In this document: positions 52,266 through 64,000 of the stretch, piece after piece
How the letters are laid out: every line of letters starts with the position of its first letter
How positions within the stretch are numbered: the stretch's first letter is position 1
NCBI GenBank assembly: GCA_002943765.1
Contig: PQWQ01000022.1
Location: forward strand, 124,001 to 188,000
Direction: 5' to 3'
Length of the DNA stretch: 64,000 nt
Source of the DNA: Psoroptes ovis
Taxonomy: Eukaryota; Arthropoda; Arachnida; Sarcoptiformes; Psoroptidae
Position numbers and translations under genes: made by a program
The notes under the pieces: generated by a model
Told to the model about the DNA's origin: nothing
The model's input: the letters and a program-made list of their open reading frames with translations, nothing else
Database searches by the model: none

Positions 52266-52467
52266 TCAGGTTGTCCGGAAAGTTTTGGCCAATTTTCATA
52301 AGCAACTATACAGGGTTTAAAGTTTTAATTCGTAATTTTGAAATTAAATTTCGTAATTTTACCATTCGAAATTTCATTCAAAACTACGAAAATTAACTTT
52401 AAAATTACGAATAAAAAACTAAAACTCTGTAGTGATTAAGCCGAATGAACTTTTCGGACAGCCTGAA
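52266..52467 (+). mobile_element. Mariner-type MITE, subfamily A, split by another element
   Basis: Left half runs from tcaggttgtccggaaagttt to agcaacta; right half resumes at gtgattaagccgaatgaact and ends tcggacagcctga. Removing the inserted 119 bp and one ta copy leaves about 81 bp, the family length. The insertion sits in the middle of the element, at a ta. Confidence 0.9.
52311..52429. mobile_element. Second MITE family, nested copy
   Basis: A 119-bp inverted-repeat element flanked by ta on both sides (52309-52310 and 52430-52431). Left terminus cagggtttaaagttttaatt, right terminus ataaaaaactaaaactctg. Inside are paired blocks ttcgtaattttgaaattaaa and actacgaaaattaactttaa. No coding capacity. 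Shares ends and inner blocks with the element at 54273. Confidence 0.88.
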
Positions 52468-52701
52468 TATATTGAGAAATCGTAGAAAATTTTTTTTTGA
52501 ATTATTTTTAAATGAAAATTTCCGCATTCATATACGTTTCATTGTAATATTTTTCCAATGAACAAAAATATGAAGAAAATAATCAAGCATTTCATTTATT
52601 CAACAAAATAACTAAAATATGGATGCGAATAACTGAAAATCATTCACAGCAGATAAACAAACAAACAAAATTGATGCATTCGTAGAAACCATAGAAATAT
52701 A

Positions 52702-52783
52702 TTAGGTTGTCCGTAAAGTTTTGGCCGATTTTCATGAACAACACTATTGATTAAGCCGAATGAACTTTTCGGACAACCTCAAT
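52702..52783 (+). mobile_element. Mariner-type MITE, subfamily A
   Basis: Starts ttaggttgtccgtaaagttt and ends gaacttttcggacaacctca, flanked by ta. Interior ggccgattttcatgaacaac then actattgattaagccgaatg, very close to the subfamily A consensus. Confidence 0.9.
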
Positions 52784-53410
52784 AGTTGCTTTAAAAATTG
52801 TGTGAATCATCATCAAGATTTTTTACTGACGGAGATCATTGTTCTCTTCAATTTCCAAGTATTTTGAAATACATACACTTATCGTTGTAACATGTCATTT
52901 GTTGGCAAAAAATAATCAGATTAATTGATGTTTTTGTCGATGAATAACAATACTTGTCATTTTATGTTTGAATATTTGGAGAAAAACAACAAAATTTTGT
53001 GATCAAAATCTATTAAATTGAATCAAATATTTCACATCAAATAAGCACACATCAAACACATATCAATAGGTTAGACGTTGTCAAAATTTATTTTGATTGA
53101 TTGATACTAAGCAAACAAACACATTGACACACAATGATGACGTTGACGATATATTTCTGGATGTGAGGCAAATTCATACATTCATTCAATGTAATGTTAT
53201 GTAGACGATCATCATATCAAAGGCTGAAAGTAAAATGAATATCCACAATGAATTGTAATTGAATGGTCTGAATTGAATAAATGTCAATACAACATTCAAC
53301 ATTCGTTAAAAAACAAAAATAACGGATTCATATCCTGTGTGTGTGTGCACAACACAAATAATCAAATTGCATATGAACACATATGTGTATGGCTATGAGT
53401 GTTGGATATA

Positions 53411-53490
53411 TATGGTTGTTCGGTAAGTTTAGCCGATTTTCATGAAGCAACTCTTTGGATTAAGCCGAATGAACTTTTCGAACAGTCTAA
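53411..53490 (+). mobile_element. Mariner-type MITE, subfamily A
   Basis: Exactly 80 bp from tatggttgttcggtaagttt to gaacttttcgaacagtctaa, followed by ta. Interior agccgattttcatgaagcaa then ctctttggattaagccgaat. Confidence 0.85.
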
Positions 53491-53856
53491 TACCTTTTAT
53501 CAAAACAAAATTCAAAACGATGCAATCATTTATGAATAAATTTTTTGATCATTCACAAACAAACACAAATAAACAAAACAGGTAACAAACAAACAAATAT
53601 ATTTCCCGAATCAAAAATAAATAAATAAATGGAAAAAATTGGTTTATTTTTATTTGTTTACTTGAATCACAAATAATTTTCGTTTCATTTACTGGTTGGC
53701 TGGTTTCATACACGACGCACATATTCGGATTCAAATTGTATTGTTGAATCTCGTAGATGGATAAGAGAGAAAACTGTGCAACAATTCATTTCATTTCAAA
53801 ATTTGAAAAAGAGAAAATCAAAATTTTGATTATCAAAAAATTTATTCAAAGATTAT

Positions 53857-53937
53857 AATGAGTTGTCCGAAAAGTTCTGGCCGATTAATCAATAGAGTTG
53901 TTCATGAAAATCGGCCAACACTTTTCGGACAATCTAA
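53857..53937. mobile_element. Mariner-type MITE, fold-back chimera
   Basis: Starts aatgagttgtccgaaaagtt and ends cttttcggacaatctaa. The left side has forward subfamily A sequence (ctggccgatt), but the centre and right carry the reverse interior (aatcaatagagttgttcatg then aaaatcggcca). Both arms therefore contain ggccgatt/aatcggcc, which makes this copy more symmetric than ordinary subfamily A copies. Confidence 0.85.
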
Positions 53938-54272
53938 TATTGGAAATTTTTAAATATATGAATCATTTGTAGTGGCTGTGCATAGAGAATGCATCCACTA
54001 ATAAGACTCAAGAGAGAGAAACACTTTTATTTGAAGGAGAGAATTTTCATTCAAAATGGATGCATATTTGAAAACATAATAATAATGAATGAATGATATA
54101 TCTAAACACACAAATACACATAACAAAATAGAGATAATTATAATAATAACAATCAACAAATGATAAAACTTGATTATTTCAACTCCTTGAAATATTATTA
54201 TTATTTTATTTTTCAAATCAACTTGTTTATCAAGCTGCAGGTTATGTATTATTATCAATACAATGCACAATA

Positions 54273-54432
54273 CAAGATTTCGAGTTTCAATTCGTAGTTT
54301 TAAAATTGAATTTCGTAGTTTTAAATTGAATTTCATAATTTTACGATTCAAAATTGCATTCAAAACTATGAAAATGAACTTGAAAACTACGAAAATTAAT
54401 TTTAAAATTCCGAATTAAAACTTGAAACCGTG
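54273..54432. mobile_element. Second MITE family, longer copy
   Basis: A 160-bp inverted-repeat element flanked by ta (54271-54272 and 54433-54434). Left end caagatttcgagtttcaatt, right end ttaaaacttgaaaccgtg. Inner blocks tcgtagttttaaaattgaat and actacgaaaattaattttaa form a long stem. Same termini and blocks as 52311-52429, about 40 bp longer. Confidence 0.85.
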
Positions 54433-55717
54433 TATAACTAATTGTTTTTTTGTTTTGTTCATGAAATTTCATGAAAATTTCTATCCATTGCATTACAATG
54501 GCATAGAATGAAGGACTGGATAATAAGCTGCTAAACCAATCATAACTACTACAAACTATATGGAGCCAAAGAGTATTCAAAATATTCAGCTGTTTCAAAT
54601 GGCGCCATCAATTGAGCACTGCAATCGAAAAATTTCACGGAAAAAATTCCGTTTAATAACAAGTTTCCATCACACAAATTCAATCATTCAAAGGTGCTTT
54701 GATTTTGAATCGAAAGATCAATGAAATCTTTCGAAAAAACAAATGGTCAATCGTTGGTCAATGACTGATCGGGGAAATATAATTATCGAAGCGAATCAAC
54801 TGAATTGACTCACCTGATTATTATTCAAAAAAATTTCATTGATGATTGCTTATTTATTCAAAGATTGATTGATTGAAATTAATCACAACAAAATGGGCGA
54901 ATTTTAAACAATTATTTTTGGGCTGCTTTCAATAGTTTCAATGTCACAGAGGGAATAACTTTAAAAATCAAAATGAATCGGATAAATACATTGATTTATT
55001 TATTGATTAATCAAATATTTTAAAATTCATTTTGAAACAACATTGTTTCCAGTACATGTCGCTATTGACAACCATTATTTTACGAAAACAAAATGAAACA
55101 AAACAAATCAACTAATGAGATATTTAATGACTTTTAGTTACTTTGACAATTGTTTTGAATCGACAAAAATCGTTGATTTGTCAGAAAATAGCAGCAGAAA
55201 AAACGCACTGAATCATTTTAGTCAAATACACACTTTCGCATATGATATACATATGAAATGATTGATATTTTTGCTGGGAAAAAATTGATTAAAATCAATC
55301 AACAATTCATGGATGGATTAATTCATTTTGAAATGGAAAAATTCATTTCACCTCATTTCTGATTCACAAATATTCTTGGAAACACAAAATTATGCTTAGG
55401 TAAATATTATTGTTGTTTATGCCGCAGCAGCGGTGAATCTATTCTCTCTCATATATCAGAATATATTCTGAGCCTAAAACTAAAAACTGTGTCCCACATA
55501 TTGAACAGGTCTGAAATTCTACATTTTTGGGCATATATAGAAAAATATCATTCATATACGCAAAGCTATAGACAAATCGATCAAACTTGGATTCTGTGCC
55601 ATGCACACAACGCACGCATTATTACACTGCAGAATATTCTTAAAAATTCGGTTTAGTGTTTTTCATCATATGAAATAAAATCAATGATGATGAACTCATT
55701 GACTGCAGCGAAATTAT

Positions 55718-55799
55718 TTAGATTGTCCGAAAAGTTCATTCAGCTTAATCGAATAGAGTTGTTCATGAAAATCGGCCAAAACTTTTCGGACAACCTTAA
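55718..55799 (-). mobile_element. Mariner-type MITE, subfamily A, reverse
   Basis: Starts ttagattgtccgaaaagttc and ends aacttttcggacaaccttaa. Interior attcagcttaatcgaataga then gttgttcatgaaaatcggcc. Confidence 0.88.
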
Positions 55800-56450
55800 T
55801 ATAATAATAAAAAATGGTACATTTAAAAAATAAGTTAAACTTACAGCTTTTGGATTATATTGATGAATATGAATTGTATGATCATCTATTGAATAATTTG
55901 GTAGATTTTTCAAAAGAAATCAAATTATTTATGACGGCATACATTGAATAGATTGTCGAATGCACATGCGTTTCATTAATTTTTTCATTAAAATTTCATT
56001 TTTTTATTTCGATTAATCAATTCATTTATATCGACACAATCGATTTTTATTAAATCTAATCAAATCAGTCAATAAATTGATTTTGGATGATTTACAATTT
56101 CATTTCATTTGAAATCATGCATATTAATGATCTGGATTTTCGATATTTATATACTGTTTGACGATTTCAAACACTTTTGGTTGATGTTAAAGTGATTCAT
56201 TGTTCAAATTAATTAGTTTTCTTGAAAAATAAGACAAAGATTGACGAAGATTGTCTTTGGTTGTAGCTTGAATGCTTGAACAAAAATATGTTTTGAAAGC
56301 CAAAAATTGAAATAAATAAATAAACAAAATACAAACATTTGAGTTTATTGTTTTTTTAAAATAAACAACAAAATAGATCAATAAGCATCAGCCATCTGTT
56401 ATTGTGATTACAGATTTTTTAAAAATTTCTTAGAATTATTCCAGTTTTCA

Positions 56451-56467
56451 TCAACAGATGGCGCCAG
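56451..56467. promoter_or_regulatory. Candidate CTCF-like site
   Basis: tcaacagatggcgccag resembles the conserved animal CTCF core (AG-R-K-GGC-R-S) with mismatches at the 5' side. It lies in the spacer just beyond the 3' end of the chitin deacetylase gene. Weak evidence from one motif read by eye. Confidence 0.25.
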
Positions 56468-56807
56468 TTGTTTCAGTCGTTTTCGCTCATTTAAATCATG
56501 GCCAAAATTCAAATTTTATAAAGTTTTTAATTATTTCAAAATAACTTAACTTTTTAAATTAAATATAATAACAGTAATAATAACAATTATATCTTCTTCT
56601 TTGTAATATTAAGCAGTTCATAACAATTAATAACATTTTTGAAAACAATTTAACTTATAATAGTGACTAGTATATTTTGCATTGTTACATATTTAGTTGA
56701 ATCAATTCAACTAAACATGAAATTGACGATTGGCAAATGGCTTTGTGGTTTGTTTGTTGGTTTCAATCAGAAGATCACATTTCGGTTTTTTAACCCTTTA
56801 ACTTGTT

Positions 56808-59800
56808 TTAACCATATTTTGATTTCGGGAATCCTGTATTACCAATCCATGGGAATACTGTTGGACATTCTTGACAAGTACGCAATGTTCTTGATCCTTG
56901 TTTCGAATGTACATTGCATATTTTTGGACGTGTACATTCATTGATAACTTTATCGGCGCTGCATTTAAATGGTTCAAATGAATCAAGATCGGACAAAGTG
57001 ACCGGTTCTCGAACCCATTGTAACATTTGCCATGTTGTTGTCATATAAACATCATCATTTTGTAGAATATCATCCAGAAATCTTATGAATCCTTTTCGAT
57101 GATGTTGTACGTTGAACCAAGCACTATGATAATAAAGCGAAAATGGTGCACGATTATTTTTGTAATGTCGGTTGAAATTTTTGATCAACATTTCATAAAC
57201 ACCATCTTCATCCGAAGGATTAGTGCATGCATCACCCATTGAACAGCGGCCACCACGTAGATCGCTCCACATGACCATACCGACTTCCCAAACACCTGTC
57301 AATAAAATTAGACTAAATCAACATATTCAAATTTGGATAATGAAAAGTACCTGGAAAAGATTTAGTAGGACAAGGTGGAATATTACAACTATGCGATAAT
57401 GAATAATCAAGTGTATATGGCCAAAATGCAGGGCTATTCTCTTGAACAGGCAACGAAGAATCATATGTGAAATTAGTTTCATATAACATTTCAAACATAT
57501 TATTGCCACCAGTTTGCAAGAAAGGTGCACGCATTCCACGAATATCATCGAATTTAACACCACCATATAGATTCAATATTTCCCGCTGACCATTGATTTC
57601 TTTGATCCATTCATCTTTGGAAAATTTTTCACCAAATCGATGTCTAATCAATAGACCGAATATATGAATTATTAATTTTGAAAAATTGCAAATTTAAAAC
57701 ACACTTACGAAATAGTATGTGATGCAATTTCATGTCCTCTCGAGTACAATGTTTGAACTTGTCCATAATCAGTCCATTCATGTGATACATAGAACGTAGC
57801 TTTGACTGGACAACCATTTGGATTTTTTCGGCCAGAATTCAGTAGTTCTTCATATAGCTCCCAATTTAAATCATTGACAGCATCATCAAATGTAAGCATT
57901 ACAAGCTGTGGAATTTGTTTGCTGGACAAACCACCAGGAATGTCGGATGATCCACAACGACAATCAGGTAGCCGGCATTTACGTTTATCACATTTACTGG
58001 CCGTTATCAGCGCTTTTGGTTGTTGGAATAGCGGTTTAGGTCTTGATGCTTGTATGACTTTACCATTCAATTCATCATCTGGATCTTTGATGACCAAACG
58101 ACGAATTGTAGGTCGAGGTCTATTTTTAAGATATATCAATGGTTTCTTTCCATTCCTACACACACAGACAGTATTCAATTATTCACCGAGAAAAATATGA
58201 AATAAATTGTTTGTGAAAATATGAATGCAAATGAAAATGGGTTAAACAACAAACAAAACATACCTTGTCATTCTAGTGTTATTATTGCTATTGGATGACA
58301 ATGACAATGATGATAATGGTGGCGCTATTGTTGATGTAGTTGTGCTGGTGGTGGTGGTTGTGGTTGTTGTTGTAGTCGTCGATGTAGTCGATGGCAGCAA
58401 TCTACCACCTTCATTCAACATATTATTATGATAATCATCATGAATATTATCATGATCATCACTGCCATTCGAATCATCACCATTGAAATTGTCATAATCA
58501 TAATAATTATAATCGGTAAAATTGTTTCCATTATTCACATCCACATTGGTTGGTATAATAGTTGTAGTTGTTGTTGTGGTTGTACTTGTCGTTTTCGGTG
58601 AACTCGGCAATCGAATTTTTCTTGAATTTTTAAATTTATTCCAATGTGATGGTCTAATTGGCCCACTTGTGAATGGTGTAACGATCTTGGGTACTTCGGC
58701 ATATGAAGTGGTCGAGGTGGGCGGCGATGGACTGAATGCTATAGTCTTGTACGGCGATTTTGGTGGTGACAAAAGATGATAAGACTGTACAACAGTTGTT
58801 GGACTACTGGGCGTTGTGGTTGTCGTTAATGACCATTGATTATTATCGTGATTATTAGTGGTAGAATCAAGGTGATTATTTTTGATTGTTTCATAAAATG
58901 AAATTGTACTTGGATCAGATAAATTGAATAGCAATTTACTATTGTTATTATTTGTATGATTGATCAATGATACATCATCAATGTCATTGTGTTTTCCATG
59001 ATTATCACTATTATTATTGTTGAAATGTTGTTGCGAATATGTTGTTGTCGTAATGTTCAATGTTTTTGTAGTTGGATGTTGTTGTTGTTGATTCAATGAT
59101 ATTAATGGACGACGATATTTACGATTTCGACGATATCCATTAATAGCTTTAATTTTTTTAAAAACTTGTTCTTTGGTCGATGATCCTTTCAAAATATGTG
59201 ATACAGTTGTCAATGGCACTGGACTTGATGTGGTCGGTGGAAGTGCTGTTGTCGTTGTTGTTGTTGTTGATGTAATACTTGTCGCGCTACTGCTTGTTGC
59301 CGAGTTTATTGTCGGTGCTCTTGTTGTGGTGGTGGTGGTGGTCGATGTAATTTTATCAATGGTTTTCTTAATAAACTCTTCCAATGTTTCAATCGGATTT
59401 TTCAATGATTCATATTGCTTGTTGTTATTTGCATCACTTTTGTTGATGTTGGTGGCCATAGATGTTGATAATTGAGATGATTTCACTTGGTTATTTCTGT
59501 TGATCATATGATTTTGATCATTGTTGGTAGGCATAACAACATAACTGTTGTATTGAGCTAAATTTAAATGTGATCCATGTTTATGATCATGATCGATAAG
59601 CATTGGCACCAACATTAAACTTTCACTTTTATCTCCATCCACTGATCTCATAAGTAAATGTTGATTGACATTATCAATATTTTGATTATGTTTATTACTG
59701 CTGATTAAATCATTTTTATGTTCATTTATTTGTTGTGGACGATTACGTTGAGATGGCTTCGGTGTTGTGAAATGTTCCGCTGCTAATGGAACGTTCGATG

Positions 59801-62800
59801 ATTGTAACGGGATCATTGGCACTGGTGTTGTTGTTGTTGTTGTCGTTGGCGATAGATTTCGAAACGGTGTCGCCGAAGGCGTCCATGAAGAGGGCGATGC
59901 ATCTTGCACGAAATTCAATGGTAATGTCGTAGTTTTATACAATGGTGGTCGACTATTTCTTCGCAATAGTTTTTGTTCTTTGTTGTTATCATTATTATCG
60001 TGATTTCGATTGTTGGCCGCATTATAAGAAGTAGTGACCAAAGTTCCTGTCAAAAGATTTGTAGATGGATGATGATGATGGCCATAAATATTCGATTTGG
60101 ATGATGAAGAACTGGCAGCCATTGCTGAAGACAATGGCTGCGATGGTATTGTTGATATTTGTTGATTGTTTGTTTTTTTCTTTCGAATTATTTTCTTTCG
60201 AAATCGACTGGTTGACGCCCGCGATGTGGTGATGGGTCTAATCATTTGACCAATAGTAGTTGATTGAGGATGATGATGTACAAAAGCAGCAGCAGTAGTG
60301 CTTTTATGATGATCATCACTATAACGATTAAATCCACTCGAATAATTGTTCGAGATTTTATCATCACGACCAACATTATTCTTATATTTAAAAGCCATTG
60401 AATCATCTGGTTTTATTTGGTACTGTTTCGTAAACGGAGCAAGTAATCGTTCATTGATTTCATAATTTAATTTTTTCACTTCATTTTGTCTGGGCAATTT
60501 TGTATGAGATAATGGTACTGTTGTCGTCGGTTTCGATGATGGCTGAATCATTTCTTGATTTGAATGATCATTGACAACCATATATGGTGTTGAGATATTA
60601 TCGGCGGTTACAAATTTTACGTAAAATTCAGGTATTTTTCGCCGTACTGAACGCTCAATCCATGGTTTTGCTGACGTTGTTGATGTTGTTATTGCCATTA
60701 ATTTCGGTTCAGTGCCATGATCTAAAATAATTTAGGGGATGAATTGGATTAAATCAAAAAAATCGATAAAGATTCATTCATTGAAATATGAAATTATTCA
60801 CCTTTTTTCAATGATTTATTACCATCCAAATCGTATGGTCTGAATATATTTTGATTATATTGATTTGAATACGCTTGTTCTCGATACGGTCGTTTTGAGC
60901 GATCTGAATCAATGCTTCTTGATTGTAGCGATGGCAAATTGTCTAACCAAAAATATGTTTGTATCGCTTGATTATTTTTATTATTTGTTTTATCATTAAT
61001 ATATGGATTAGTCGATATTAAATGTAAATCAATGTGATCGAAATTTTTCGATGATGTTGTTGCTGTCAAGCTAGGCTGATGATTATAAATCGTAAATGGA
61101 TTCATATGTTTACCATTATCTTGTATTGTATAATAACCATTTTCTTGTGGCCAATATGGTTCAAATGGTCCTTGACGTTTTTGAAATTGTTGATTATTAC
61201 TTTGATTATTCTTAATGCTAAAATTTTGTATATTTATTTCTTTAAATTTTGTATCATCAACATAACCGGTATTCGGTATATATTTATTCATCAATACATT
61301 CGATTTCAATGAAATATTTGGTGAAATTTCAAATCCATCCACCACAGGTGTTGATGATAAATGATTATTATTATGATAATGATGACCATTCGGATGATGC
61401 TTTTCCAGTGTATTCAATTGATGGGAATTGGTTACATTGTCTGTTCGAAAATGAATATGAATAAATCATCATTAATATTAGGAAAATGAATTTCAATGAA
61501 TTCATATTTCAAATGTTATCGAAATGTTTTCAAATGTATAAATATGTACATTGAAATTATCTATTAGGTTGTCCGAAAAGTTCATTCGGCTTAATCAATG
61601 GAGTTGCCAGATGAAAATCGGTCAGAACTTTACGGACAACCAAAATATTTGAATTGAATTTTAAATTTTCTTGAAAATCTTTGAATTTTTTTATGAAAAA
61701 TTCATACTTATTGGTTTTAATGAGGATTTCGATGATGATGTTGGATAATGTTGATTAATTGTTGAGCTTGCCACACTTGTTTTTGTGGTTGCGTTGGTGT
61801 CGAGTTGAAACAGAAATGATTTATTATCTAATAAGTTTTTGAATAATTCACTTATGTTCCGGTGTGGTAATGTGATTGTTGGATTATTCGATGTGGATGC
61901 TGTTGAATAATAATTATTCAATGATGATAATGGTGATGGTGTCGACGTTGTTGTCGTTGATTTTGTTTCATCAACAAGGCTATACATTGATGTTCCAGCA
62001 TTCAATGAAGCATAATCTAAATAATCATCGAAGAAATAATTATACAAGAATCATAATGTCATTAGAATAGCGGAAAATTATTCATAAACAATCGAATCCA
62101 ATCGATTTTAATAATAATACATTCGAATGCATGAATCATACAAAAATAAATTAAGATCAATTTTCATTTAAATAAAAATGTGACAGAGATTAGTTTCGGA
62201 TAGCTTGAATTAGTTATCAAGCCCAAGATTAGATTGTCCGGAAAGTTCTGGCCGATTTTCAAGTACAATTCTATTCGATTAAAACGAATGAACTTTTCGG
62301 ACAGCCTGATATAAAGCAATAATTATATGCCAAAGTGAATTGATAAATAAATTGATCTAAAAATCGAATAATTTGTAAATTTTCCACTTTTTCATGCTTT
62401 GAAAATCATCCTCGAATAATAATTTAGAAAGATGTTTGATACATAAAACAAACATCCCTTTAAAAATTGAATAATTCATGATATATTCGATATGATGAAT
62501 ATGAATACATTTTTACGGCACATTTAAATCAATTCAAAACATGTGTTGTAAGCTATTTTTGTTTTGATTTTATTTGTCAGCAATTAAAGCTGTCACTGCT
62601 TCAAACAGCGTTCAAACAATTTTAGCTTGACTTTCAAAGCTTCGTGGACGTACAAGTACGCCTTCTACTACTTATTCATACAAAATTACTGGCATTCTCA
62701 AGTTGAAATCTGACTTTTCAAAGCAAACATCTGAATTGGATGAAAATAAATTACTAATGGACATCAAGAAAACATTCTACTAATGAAACCCAGAAGCGAG

Positions 62801-63938
62801 CAATTAAAGAAAAAAGACAATGAAACATATTTGAAAAGATACAGACATAGAAGTACACACACCCTAATCTAAATATATATTCAAATATTTGCCTGTGGCT
62901 AAACTAAATTATAATTATTATTTCGATTTCATTGATTTGATTGGCAGGCAAGCAAATAATAACAATAATAATTGAACTTTCATTGATTTATATAAGAAAA
63001 ATAAATGTGAATATGCAAGTTGTATGCAGCATCAATTGATTTAATCAATCGTTTGGAAGCTCTCTGAGAGCTCTTAAATCCGTAAATAATTTTAGATGAA
63101 AGTCAAAGGTATATCAAAGGGGAAAATCAATAATTTTCTGGAGCTAATCTTGTATATAATAAGAAGAAAATAACAGTAATTTTGTAGATCGAATCAATAA
63201 TTCTCTATCGATGATTGATCAATCAAATATTGAGGAGTAAAAATAAATGAATCAATCAATCAACCCGACTGTCAATCAGTCAATTTATATTTGAAGTTTT
63301 AGGGTCGAATACGAAAATAATTAATTGAAAAATTTTGATCCAAATTTTTAAAAAATTGATAAGGTACATACCTTGCTCACACGGTACATTCGATGGCCAA
63401 TCACATGTTTGCAGTCGCAGCGAGAAATACAGACCTTCGGAACAATTTTTATGTAAAGCAATACCGAATGAACAAATATAATATGCAGCACAATTATTGG
63501 GATCTCGATAATGGCCAAATTGAGAGCGACAGATGAAATTATTATTCAAATTATTATTCTGATTGTTATTATTTAAATTATTCGATATGTTTTGAATATT
63601 GAATTGATTTGTTACATCAGCAAAGTGATTCTTCAATTGTTGCTGATTATGTGTTGTTGGCATCGAAATCGATGATGATGCTTGATGATGATGATCATCA
63701 TCAATCGATGAGGATAATTTTTGTTTATTTATGGCTGTCAATGATGATAACAATGATGTTCGATTGTTATGAGCATCATTATGGTGATAATCAATATAGA
63801 ATGCTTGGTGATTATTATTTGACCATCTGTTGTTGATTATGTCGATAGATATATTTCGATGTTGCTGTTGCAGCAGTTGTGATTGTGATGATGATGATGA
63901 TGATACAACTAACAATACTGCCGGCAACTGTATGAATG
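56808..63938 (-). CDS. Chitin deacetylase, CDA5 type, 5' end outside window
   Basis: Predicted secreted enzyme that removes acetyl groups from chitin in cuticle or other extracellular matrix. Exons on the minus strand: 63938-63372, 62016-61708, 61440-60802, 60721-58264, 58155-57709, 57643-57351, 57295-56808; 1732 residues seen, all phases closing. The first exon here is open through an AG (62- to 63-kb side) and begins with FIQLPAVLLVV, the tail of a signal peptide, so the start lies past the right edge. A CBM14 peritrophin domain follows (FICRSQFGHYRDPNNCAAYY ... CDWPSNVPC, six Cys). A very long Ser/Thr/Asn/His-rich linker includes Thr runs. The catalytic domain has LTFDDAVNDLNW (metal and base Asp), HEIASHTISH (metal His), RGMRAPFLQTGG and WEVGMVMWSDLRGG, so it looks active. 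Two introns carry MITEs. Alternative splicing of the linker, as in insect Cda5, is possible. Confidence 0.92.
61564..61644 (-). mobile_element. Mariner-type MITE, reverse, in chitin deacetylase intron
   Basis: Starts ttaggttgtccgaaaagttc with ta on the left. Interior attcggcttaatcaatggag then ttgccagatgaaaatcggtc; right arm gaactttacggacaaccaaa. Lies within the 267-bp intron at 61441-61707, so it makes up nearly a third of that intron. Confidence 0.88.
62229..62309 (+). mobile_element. Mariner-type MITE, in chitin deacetylase intron
   Basis: Starts ttagattgtccggaaagttc and ends gaacttttcggacagcctga, followed by ta. Interior ggccgattttcaagtacaat then tctattcgattaaaacgaat. Lies in the intron at 62017-63371. 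Confidence 0.88.
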
Positions 63939-64000
63939 CTAAAAATAAATAAATAATTAGATGAATAATTATTTTTGCGGATTATTTGTGTAAATGAACT

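Larger units (their letters stand above)
49556..56807. other. Gene-free region upstream of EVI5
   Basis: About 7.2 kb between the EVI5 start and the chitin deacetylase stop, both minus strand. It holds the EVI5 promoter and six MITE copies plus two members of a second inverted-repeat family, listed separately. Open frames are short and unrecognised. A candidate CTCF-like site is at 56451-56467. Confidence 0.6.

Noticed and set aside
58522..60003. Val-rich plus-strand open frames of up to 100 codons
   Set aside because: They are antisense shadows of the Thr-rich repeats in the chitin deacetylase linker.
1..64000. tRNA, rRNA, CRISPR or bacterial-type operon signals
   Set aside because: I looked for tRNA B-box-like sequences and repeat-spacer patterns and saw none; the regularly recurring 80-bp elements are dispersed transposon copies, not a CRISPR array.

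Overview
This window is eukaryotic. It is very AT-rich, its genes are cut by short GT-AG introns (often 50-100 bp), and its proteins carry Asn, His and Thr homopolymer tracts. The protein families present (a discoidin-domain receptor, chitin deacetylase with a peritrophin domain, EVI5, acid sphingomyelinase, an mpaB-type oxygenase) and the compact gene structure suggest an arthropod, most likely a small-genome acariform mite of the dust mite or scab mite group. That placement is inference from style and content; I ran no searches.

Layout. Bases 1-25945 hold no gene I can support. They are AT-rich DNA with a tandem duplication of about 514 bp near the left end and many short inverted-repeat elements. 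Bases 25946-35841 (+) carry a nine-exon discoidin domain receptor tyrosine kinase. Bases 36807-39116 (+) carry an acid sphingomyelinase, followed after only 160 bp by a RacGAP1/tumbleweed-like protein (39277-40598, +) whose GAP domain seems to have lost its arginine finger. An mpaB/rubber-oxygenase-family gene is at 43210-44497 (+). Three genes then lie on the minus strand: a small XRN2-binding (XTBD) protein (45360-45702), the Rab-GAP EVI5 (46660-49555), and a very large chitin deacetylase of the CDA5 type (56808-63938) whose first exon lies beyond the right edge. I rebuilt splice junctions by hand, and the reading phase closes at every junction in the seven models.

The most striking feature outside the genes is a family of about 80-bp palindromic elements with TTAGG(T/C)TGTCCGAAAAGTT termini, usually flanked by TA. 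These are mariner-type miniature inverted-repeat elements (MITEs). I count 27 copies in 64 kb, all in introns or intergenic DNA, with at least two internal subfamilies and one fold-back chimera. One copy (52266-52467) is interrupted by a member of a second, unrelated TA-flanked inverted-repeat family that has another copy at 54273-54432. No autonomous transposase is visible.

The genes are mostly unrelated housekeeping or developmental functions: matrix signalling, lipid turnover, cytokinesis, vesicle traffic, RNA decay and cuticle. They do not form an obvious pathway or operon. No tRNA, rRNA or CRISPR array was recognised by eye.
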